DNA from: JABFSS01 sp964497975 | GTDB lineage: Bacteria; Patescibacteriota; Gracilibacteria; Peribacterales; Peribacteraceae | Assembly: GCA_964497975.1 (NCBI GenBank) | Contig: CAZCFO010000001.1 | Coordinates: 1-64,000, forward strand | Length of the DNA: 64,000 nucleotides | Direction: 5' to 3' | Part shown: one piece after another, positions 58,496 to 64,000 of the stretch | How positions within the stretch are numbered: the stretch's first letter is position 1 | How the letters are laid out: each line of letters opens with the position of its first letter | Program-made: the position numbers and the translations under genes | The notes under the pieces: model-generated | Database searches by the model: none | Told to the model about the DNA's origin: nothing | What the model saw: the letters and a program-made list of their open reading frames with translations, nothing else

Positions 58496-58936
58496 TCATC
58501 GCGCCCGGTCGATATTCTGCAGTCCCATCTGCACGACTCCGCTCGTGATCATGAACGCGCCGATCGCATCGCGCACTGCCTGACTCCGCTGCGGATCCTT
58601 TGCCTGCGTTTCCATGCTTCTGCGGAAGGAGCCGATGCGTATATCCAATGCGGCTGCTTCCTTCACGATTTCCGCCATTTCCGCCGTGAGAATGGAAAGC
58701 CTGGCCACGTTCGGATCTTCACGTTTTTTGTTGGCTTCCTGTTCTACTGCGTACTCTTTCTTCCGCGCCTGCATGCCATCACGCAAATTCGACAGCCTTT
58801 CGTTCAAACGGGTGGTAAGAAGCTCCAAACGATCGACAAACTGCTTGTTGTCCGTCGCAAAATTGAATTCCAAACCGGAAAACGGATCGTCCGGCGTCCG
58901 GAATTCACGTTCTGCGGGGGTATCGGGAAGGGGCAT
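58496..58936 (-). CDS. unknown coiled-coil protein
   Basis: 146 residues, Glu/Lys/Arg-rich helices throughout, no signal or membrane part. Preceded by a promoter (TTTACG, 17 bp, TATAAT) with about a 17-nt leader. Convergent with FemAB, one base between the genes. Confidence 0.65.
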   Translation of the reverse strand: MPLPDTPAEREFRTPDDPFSGLEFNFATDNKQFVDRLELLTTRLNERLSNLRDGMQARKKEYAVEQEANKKREDPNVARLSILTAEMAEIVKEAAALDIRIGSFRRSMETQAKDPQRSQAVRDAIGAFMITSGVVQMGLQNIDRAR

Positions 58937-58959
58937 GGGCGAAGGAGAGAATTCCCAGC

Positions 58960-58988
58960 ATTATACTCCCGAAAGGCAAATTCGTAAA
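58960..58988 (-). promoter_or_regulatory. sigma70-type promoter
   Basis: TTTACG, 17 bp, TATAAT on the minus strand, driving the coiled-coil gene. Confidence 0.7.
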
Positions 58989-59013
58989 CGCCGGGCTGTG
59001 GTATCGTTCGCGT

Positions 59014-59313
59014 ATGCCCGCACCCACCGCACCCAACGAGGACAGGCTCCTCGCCCGCCTGGACGAGATCGCCATCCATCTGGAACACCTGGACCGGCGC
59101 GACAAGGTCCGCATGACCTGGAGCACGGTCCGCGGAGTTTTCCATGCCGCCGTCGCGCTCTTCTTTATCGGCAGCTCGTTCTACCTGTTCAGCCACATGA
59201 CGGAGATCATCCAGACGATCGCGCAGGAGTCAGCCAAGCAGGCGATGGAATACAGCAAGGCGGGCTCGGATAACTTTCTGAAGCAGTTGCAGGATTATCT
59301 GCCCAAGAAGTAA
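59014..59313 (+). CDS. small single-helix membrane protein
   Basis: 99 residues: charged N-terminal helix (EDRLLARLDEIAIHLEHLDRRD), one membrane helix at 45-63, charged tail. Not identified. TATCGT ends 6 nt before the ATG. Confidence 0.7.
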   Translation: MPAPTAPNEDRLLARLDEIAIHLEHLDRRDKVRMTWSTVRGVFHAAVALFFIGSSFYLFSHMTEIIQTIAQESAKQAMEYSKAGSDNFLKQLQDYLPKK

Positions 59314-59380
59314 GCAAACGAGGGAATCGAAGAAAACGAGGATCATCGTTTGCCTCGTTTGCTTCGTTTGCGTCGATTTC
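59310..59380. repeat. word-palindrome: AAGCAAACGAGGG / CGTTTGCCTCGTTTGC
   Basis: Arms 59310-59343 and 59342-59380, same word as 28257-28332. It holds the TAA of the 59014 gene. Confidence 0.9.
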
Positions 59381-59388
59381 TTTCAGCT

Positions 59389-60834
59389 CTACTTCACCAG
59401 CTTCGCCACATCCTCCCCGGTCATTCCGGACGTGATCGTGTAGCTGGGCAGGCGCAGGAACTGGTCGCGGGTGAAGGTCTTGTCGGGCGAGCTGCCCATG
59501 CCGAAGAGGTACCCGGCGTCCGCGGCCTGCTCCAGGACGCGGTCGTTGGCGCCGCCCTGGGGGTAGGCCACCGCGAAGACCGTCTTGTGCGTCATCTCCT
59601 CAAGAAGCTTGCGGCTCTGGACCAGCTCCAGCTGCGTCTGCGGCGAGGTGAGGGTGCGGAGATCGTCGCCCGTGTGGCCCGCCGACTGGATGTCGAACCC
59701 GTTGGCCAGCAGCGTGACGATCATCTTCTCGCTGATGCCCGAGATGCCGACCTGATCAGTCTGGAGGAACAGCGTGGCCCGCACGCCGGCGGTGGCGAGC
59801 GCATCGGAGACGCGCTTCACGTTCTGCGTGGTGATGCCGGAAACGGCCACGATCGCGCTCTGGGGCGGCAGCCGCACGTCGCGGACTTCCTGCGTGCGGA
59901 CGGTGTCGAAGAGCTCGCTGAACGTGAGGATCTTCACGCCGGCCTGCTTGAGGAGGCTGAAATGCTGCGGCATCGCCTCCAGCACCCCCGCCTGGCCCAC
60001 GTCGTAATGGAGGATGGGCAGCTGATAGCTCTCCTGGCGCACGAGGAAGTTGGGCAGGAACGGCGACAGGAACTGCGTCGATACATACCCCTCCTTGCCG
60101 TCGAGCGCGACGCGCGCCCAGTCTTTTTCGATGCTGAGCGGCCGCACGAACGCCTGTCCGGGAATCTCGCCGATCTTGTCGCTCCCCGTGTCGGGGCGGG
60201 CGCGGACGTTGACGAACGCGAAGTTGACGAAGTACGTGCCCTCGAACGCTTTCTGTTCGTCCTTGAGCTTGTCCTCCGAGGTCAGCTTGGCGATGTACCG
60301 CACGGCCACGTACCCCGTCTGCCCTCCCGGCACCTGCACCTTCGCCCAGTTGCCGTTGACGAATTCCACGAGGCTCACGAGGTCCCCCTGGTCCAGGCGG
60401 ACGACGAATGCCGACGTGACGTTGGGTTCGCTGCGGACGTTGAGGAACGTGTTGGTCACCCGGTACATGTTGGCCCCCTTCCCCGAGGTTCCGCGCATGG
60501 CGTCATACTGCTTGCGGAGGGCGGGATCCGCGGCGGGAGCCGTCCCCGTCGAGCCGCTCGCGGTCAGCGCGACCGGAGCGAGAGACGAGGATTCCGAGGA
60601 GAGCGACGCGCCGGTTCCGGACTGGGACGACATGCCGTCGTCCTCGCTCAGTTGCCGGAAACGCGCGACGTCCTCCTGCGTGAAGGTGTCGTCTTCCATG
60701 GTCTCCGTGCCGGCCGAGCTGCTGCAGCCGGTGACGAAGAGAAGCCCGAAGCAGGCGATGAGAAGGAAGGCGACGATCGGAGCGGCGGGGGCGTTGTTCT
60801 GCGACGGCCTCCGGAAGGAGCGATAGCGGTTCAT
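59389..60834 (-). CDS. lipoprotein with two SH3b domains and a degenerate polysaccharide deacetylase domain
   Basis: 481 residues: lipobox FVTGCSS, Ser-rich linker, SH3b modules at about 123-180 (FLNVRSEPNVTSAFVVRLDQGD) and 198-260 (FVNVRARPDTGSDKIGEIPG), then a NodB-like fold (YQLPILHYDVGQAG...). The catalytic Asp pair and the HxxxH metal site of the family are not present: VSGITTQNVK replaces the FDDG strand and GHTGDDL the HS/TxxH motif. A cell-wall binding pseudoenzyme is likely. Confidence 0.82.
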   Translation of the reverse strand: MNRYRSFRRPSQNNAPAAPIVAFLLIACFGLLFVTGCSSSAGTETMEDDTFTQEDVARFRQLSEDDGMSSQSGTGASLSSESSSLAPVALTASGSTGTAPAADPALRKQYDAMRGTSGKGANMYRVTNTFLNVRSEPNVTSAFVVRLDQGDLVSLVEFVNGNWAKVQVPGGQTGYVAVRYIAKLTSEDKLKDEQKAFEGTYFVNFAFVNVRARPDTGSDKIGEIPGQAFVRPLSIEKDWARVALDGKEGYVSTQFLSPFLPNFLVRQESYQLPILHYDVGQAGVLEAMPQHFSLLKQAGVKILTFSELFDTVRTQEVRDVRLPPQSAIVAVSGITTQNVKRVSDALATAGVRATLFLQTDQVGISGISEKMIVTLLANGFDIQSAGHTGDDLRTLTSPQTQLELVQSRKLLEEMTHKTVFAVAYPQGGANDRVLEQAADAGYLFGMGSSPDKTFTRDQFLRLPSYTITSGMTGEDVAKLVK

Positions 60835-60897
60835 GGGACTGGACGGGAAGTGGGGATGGAATGCGGCCGGACCCGGCCGCGGGGTTGAAGAAGGGGA

Positions 60898-62601
60898 TTA
60901 CATCCGCTCGGGCATCTGCAGCGTGAGGATCTGCGCGCCCGTACGGAGGACGTTTGCGGAAAATGCCGTCAGCGCGATGCGGAGTTCCCGCGTGGCGCCC
61001 TCGGCGTTGAGGATGGGTTCGCTGTTGTAGAAGGCGTTGTAATCCTGCGCGAGGCCGAACAGGAACGTGGCGATCTTGTGCGGCATGTGGTTCTCCCGCG
61101 CGTCGAGCAGGACGGCCGGAAACTGCAGCAGCGTGCGGATGAGCACGCGCTCCGTATCGGTGAGGGCCGCGATGACCGCGGGAAAGGACGGCGCCTGCCT
61201 GTCGGCGCCCGCCTTGCGCAGGACCGACCGGGAGCGCGCGTAGGTGTACTGGAGGTACGGCGCGCTGTTGCCTTCGAAGCTGAGCATCTTGTCCCAGTCG
61301 AAGACCATGTTCATCTTCCGGTTCTGGCTGAGCACGCCGTAGACGACGGATCCGATGCCCATCATCTCCGCGAGCTCCCCGGGATTGTCGGTCTGGATGG
61401 TCTCGCCGCGCTCCTTGATGATGGCCTCCGCGCGGGCGACCGCCTCGTCCAGCACTTCTTCCAGCTTGAGGATGTTGCCCTTGCGGGTGCTCATCTTGCG
61501 GTCCTTGAAGCTCATGCGCCCGAACTGGACGTGCTCCATGTGCGGCAGCGTCCAGCCGAGCATCCGCAGCGTCTCGAAGAGCTGGCGGAAGTAGTACTCC
61601 TGGGCGACGTCGACGACGTAGAGGAGGGACTGCGGATGGAACGTGTCGATGCGGTAGCGGGCCGTGGCCAGATCGCGGGTCAGGTAGATCGTCGCGTCGT
61701 CCCCTTTGACCACCACCGCGGGCGTGAGATTGGTCGACTCGGCGAATTCCACGATGAGCGCCCCCTCTTTTCCGGCGATGAAGACGTTTTTCTTCTTCCC
61801 CTCCTCGAGGATGGGCTGCATTTTGTCCTGATAAAAGCTCTCGCCGTGCACGTGGTCGAACGAGACGTGGAGGCGGGCATACATCTTCTCCAGTTCGCGC
61901 ATGGTGATGCCCACGACCTCCTCCCAGAACGCGCGGAGGGCCGGATCGCCCTGCTCGATCTTCCGGAACGCCTCGCGCCCCTCGTTCTCGAGCTCCGGGT
62001 TCTTTTCCGCTTCGTCATGGAATTTGACGTACAGCGCGAGAAGATCGTCCAGCGTGCTGTCTTTGAGTTCCTTGGTCCCCCACTTCTGCAGGGCGACTGC
62101 GAGCTTGCCGAACTGCGTCCCCCAGTCGCCGAGATGGTTGATGCCGACGACCGGATAGCCCAGATGGCGATAGAGATTCACGATCGACTGGCCGATGACC
62201 GTCGAGAGGATGTGATGGATGCCGAGCGGCTTGGCGATGTTGGGTGCGGAGTAATCGACGACCACGGGCTTCTCCCCTTTTTTGGGGGTCGCCGCGGTCT
62301 GCGCGCTCTCCGTGTCGGTGAGCTCGTCGATCAGCGCCTTCGTCGTCAGCCAGACGTTCACGTACCCCGCGCCGGCGACTTCGGCCTTCTCCACCTCGGG
62401 GATTTTTGCGAGCGCCTCGCAGAGGAGCGCGGCCACCTCGCGCGGATTTTTCTTTTCGCGGGAGGCAATCTGCAATGCGACGCTCGTCGAGGCGTCTCCA
62501 TGGCTTGCATCGCGGGGAACCATCCACGTGCACACCATGTCTTTGACAGAGAATTCCTTTTGCAGGACTGCATTTGCCTTCTTTGTCAGGACCGAAAACA
62601 T
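60898..62601 (-). CDS. argS: arginyl-tRNA synthetase
   Basis: Charges tRNA-Arg. 567 residues: N-terminal additional domain, class I signature at SAPNIAKPLGIHHILSTVIG, HLGDWGTQFGKL, KMSTRKG as the KMSKS loop, and the anticodon-binding helices at the end. The HIGH motif is changed to GIHH. The ATG at 62601 (MFSVLTKKANAVL) is 7 nt behind TAATTT; the frame continues upstream without homology. Confidence 0.95.
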   Translation of the reverse strand: MFSVLTKKANAVLQKEFSVKDMVCTWMVPRDASHGDASTSVALQIASREKKNPREVAALLCEALAKIPEVEKAEVAGAGYVNVWLTTKALIDELTDTESAQTAATPKKGEKPVVVDYSAPNIAKPLGIHHILSTVIGQSIVNLYRHLGYPVVGINHLGDWGTQFGKLAVALQKWGTKELKDSTLDDLLALYVKFHDEAEKNPELENEGREAFRKIEQGDPALRAFWEEVVGITMRELEKMYARLHVSFDHVHGESFYQDKMQPILEEGKKKNVFIAGKEGALIVEFAESTNLTPAVVVKGDDATIYLTRDLATARYRIDTFHPQSLLYVVDVAQEYYFRQLFETLRMLGWTLPHMEHVQFGRMSFKDRKMSTRKGNILKLEEVLDEAVARAEAIIKERGETIQTDNPGELAEMMGIGSVVYGVLSQNRKMNMVFDWDKMLSFEGNSAPYLQYTYARSRSVLRKAGADRQAPSFPAVIAALTDTERVLIRTLLQFPAVLLDARENHMPHKIATFLFGLAQDYNAFYNSEPILNAEGATRELRIALTAFSANVLRTGAQILTLQMPERM

Positions 62602-62896
62602 AAGTTGAAAATTACGCCCCTCGAACAAAACTGCTACTCGAAGGAATGCGCTGAATGTAGCACTCAACCGTACCCTCGCTATCTGAAATAATAATTTGAT
62701 CTTGCATACAGAAATTCCTCATGTTTTGAACACAAATTGTGTGCACGGTCGTCCACCCAACACGGGGCGGGCATGCATCCACCATGTGTTCATCGGGAAG
62801 AAAAGACGCACGGTGAATGTCGTTTTTTCCGCTGTGGTAAACAAAAAAGATGGTAGAAATTTTTTATCATTTCTGCTAGAATGGAGAAGAACATCC
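62602..62896. other. intergenic region between argS and a divergent lipoprotein gene
   Basis: 295 bases, more AT-rich than the genes. It shows the argS -10 box and a TAGAAT 14 nt before the lipoprotein ATG; otherwise nothing recognisable. Confidence 0.5.
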
Positions 62897-63748
62897 ATGA
62901 ACATCCGACGCTCACTCGCTGCCGTGCTTCTGACGCTTCCGTTGCTGCTCTCCGCATGCGGAAAATCCGCGCAGAAGGAGATCGTGATCCCCCCCGGGAC
63001 AACGGTGATGGGAGCGCGTTCCGCCGTGCTGGAAAGCCTCGTCTTCCTGGGCCTCTCGCCCGTGACGGTGCGTCCCGGCGCGCTGCTCAGCGTGTATGCC
63101 AGCATCTACCTTTCCGACGGCGTGGTCGTGCAGGTGCGGGCCGCGATGACCGGCGTGGATGCGCAGCTGAAACTGCAGGCGCTCCCCACCGAGGAGCACA
63201 TCGATGATCTCTATGCGCTGCTCGAGGAATTCGGAGCCGTGCTGCACGTGGACGTGATCGACCTTCTCAACCGCAGCGACGACCGCGCCAAGACGCTCGA
63301 CGCATATTCGATCGGGCTGCAGAACATCACCGAACGCAGCCGCCGCCGCGCCGATGACGTGAAGCAGCAGATCGCGATCGTCAAAACGGAACAGCAGGAA
63401 AGCCGCAAGGCCGTCTCGGCTCTCGATCGCGAAGTGAAGGCCGCCGTGAAGGCGAAGGATTTCGCGAGCGCGCAGGAGAAGCAGCAGGAACTGCTCGAAG
63501 CGCAGACGGCGCTCACGAAGGTCCAGTTCCAGCAGCAGGAGCTCACCGCGGTGCAGGAGACATTCACGGAGCTTCTGGACATCGCGGACAAGCGCCTGGC
63601 GGCGCTCAATGGCAACCGTGAAGTGCTCATCGCGGGCCTGCGCGTCGTGGACGTTCCCGGCGTGGACGACCTGGGAGTGATCCAGGGGCGGAGCACGGGC
63701 GGGAGCCGGAGCCGCAGAGGCGGAATCACGCCGTTTGGAGGACTGTAA
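62897..63748 (+). CDS. unknown lipoprotein with a coiled-coil domain
   Basis: 283 residues: signal and lipobox LPLLLSACGK, a beta-containing N-domain (TVMGARSAVLESLVFLGLSPVTVRPG), a long coiled coil (KQQIAIVKTEQQESRKAVSALDREV region, 160-235) and a Gly/Arg end. GGAGAAG about 8-9 nt before ATG may be a ribosome site. Not identified. Confidence 0.78.
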   Translation: MNIRRSLAAVLLTLPLLLSACGKSAQKEIVIPPGTTVMGARSAVLESLVFLGLSPVTVRPGALLSVYASIYLSDGVVVQVRAAMTGVDAQLKLQALPTEEHIDDLYALLEEFGAVLHVDVIDLLNRSDDRAKTLDAYSIGLQNITERSRRRADDVKQQIAIVKTEQQESRKAVSALDREVKAAVKAKDFASAQEKQQELLEAQTALTKVQFQQQELTAVQETFTELLDIADKRLAALNGNREVLIAGLRVVDVPGVDDLGVIQGRSTGGSRSRRGGITPFGGL

Positions 63749-63749
63749 A

Positions 63750-63820
63750 AAATGAATCGTGAATGATGAATCATGAGGTTTTTTTAAAAAATGCTCATCA
63801 TTCGTTATTCATGATTCGAA
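63750..63820. repeat. word-palindrome: GAATCGTGAATGATGAATC / ATTCGTTATTCATGATTC
   Basis: Left arm 63750-63776, right arm 63791-63820 with a T/A-rich loop that could also serve as a terminator for the lipoprotein gene. Confidence 0.85.
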
Positions 63821-63880
63821 CGGGGAATAAACGTCTCCCGGATGCCCTTTTCTCACCTTCCTCAAATCCCGAATTTTTGC

Positions 63881-63886
63881 TATAAT
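63881..63886 (+). promoter_or_regulatory. TATAAT box of the right-edge gene
   Basis: TTTTTGCTATAATTAAAGGATTT, close to the boxes at 6684 and 16941 including the following TAAA-GATT. Confidence 0.7.
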
Positions 63887-63912
63887 TAAAGGATTTCTCA
63901 TACCTCACGCCT

Positions 63913-64000
63913 GTGGCGGATCTCACACCCACACCCACCTCTCCGGCGCCCGCACCGAACTCCGCTCCGAGTCCGGCCGCTGCCGCGCCGATGGCGGCCG
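63913..64000 (+). CDS. partial gene, Pro/Ala/Thr-rich N-terminus (cut by window edge)
   Basis: GTG start giving VADLTPTPTSPAPAPN..., similar in composition to the start of the gene at 6698. Only 29 codons are visible, so nothing more can be said. Confidence 0.6.
   Translation, partial: MADLTPTPTSPAPAPNSAPSPAAAAPMAA

Noticed and set aside
59350..60888. 512-codon frame on the plus strand
   Set aside because: Antisense shadow of the SH3b/deacetylase-like gene, whose domains are recognisable.
61078..62691. 537-codon frame on the plus strand
   Set aside because: Antisense shadow of argS.
57309..63820. word-palindromes as simple Rho-independent terminators
   Set aside because: Several lie inside genes or in promoter spaces between divergent genes and lack a T-run, so termination cannot be their general role.

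Overview
The window is a GC-rich bacterial scaffold piece with very compact, mostly single-gene or short-operon organisation, split by a 100-base run of N at 4379-4478. TGA works as a stop codon in many intact genes (for example rseP and dut). The gene set is a plain housekeeping set with many short secreted Ser-rich proteins, a TrbC/VirB2-like pilin, and conserved proteins of no known family. This fits a Candidate Phyla Radiation bacterium, most likely of the Peregrinibacteria/Peribacteria type. That assignment is inference from style and content; there is no rRNA in the window.

Layout. 1-4.2 kb: site-2 protease rseP, a comF-like gene carrying an inserted palindrome, and two unknown genes. 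4.2-4.9 kb: tRNA-Val in a block of tandem repeats with the assembly gap. 5-12.5 kb: an antiporter-like transporter, an unknown two-gene unit ending in a 1598-residue protein, and dut. 12.8-15.4 kb: ftsA-ftsZ. 15.8-22 kb: a stand-alone 5'-3' exonuclease, a GlgA-like half protein, tRNA-Lys, truB, a pilin-like gene, a PRC-barrel gene and prs. 22-30 kb: secreted proteins, tRNA-Ile, ruvC, recF, a NUDIX hydrolase, bL33 and a DMT transporter. 29.4-36 kb: trxB, gdhA, a CADD/TenA-like protein, a BtuF-like protein, PPi-type phosphofructokinase and mgtE. 36.2-40.9 kb: tRNA-Leu, an amidotransferase, murL, murD and grpE. 41-46 kb: archaeal-type PEP carboxylase and a redox/copper-flavoured membrane and secreted group. 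46-54.4 kb: Ser-rich secreted protein, tRNA-Met, lipoproteins, a hydrolase, a Ser/Thr kinase and a LamG-like surface protein. 54.5-64 kb: a membrane-anchored murF, DegT aminotransferase, FemAB-like protein, a pseudo-deacetylase, argS, a lipoprotein and a truncated gene at the right edge.

The genes converge on cell wall and division (ftsA, ftsZ, murL, murD, murF, FemAB, deacetylase-like protein), DNA repair (ruvC, recF, exonuclease), nucleotide metabolism (prs, dut) and central carbon (PPi-PFK, PEPC, gdhA). murL directly before murD suggests that D-glutamate is made on the nucleotide precursor instead of by a free glutamate racemase.

Two genome-wide patterns stand out. First, about twenty-five genes, on both strands, have a -10-like hexamer whose last base lies only 6-9 nt (mostly 6-7) before the start codon, and clear Shine-Dalgarno sites are rare, which points to widespread leaderless mRNAs. 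Second, about fifteen loci carry long inverted repeats whose arms are built from degenerate 7-10 bp words, the word differing from place to place; they sit between genes, form gene ends and starts, and are inserted in frame inside murL, murD, murF, FemAB, PEPC and a hydrolase gene. More ordinary REP-like palindromes are also inserted in frame in comF, gdhA, trxB and murL.
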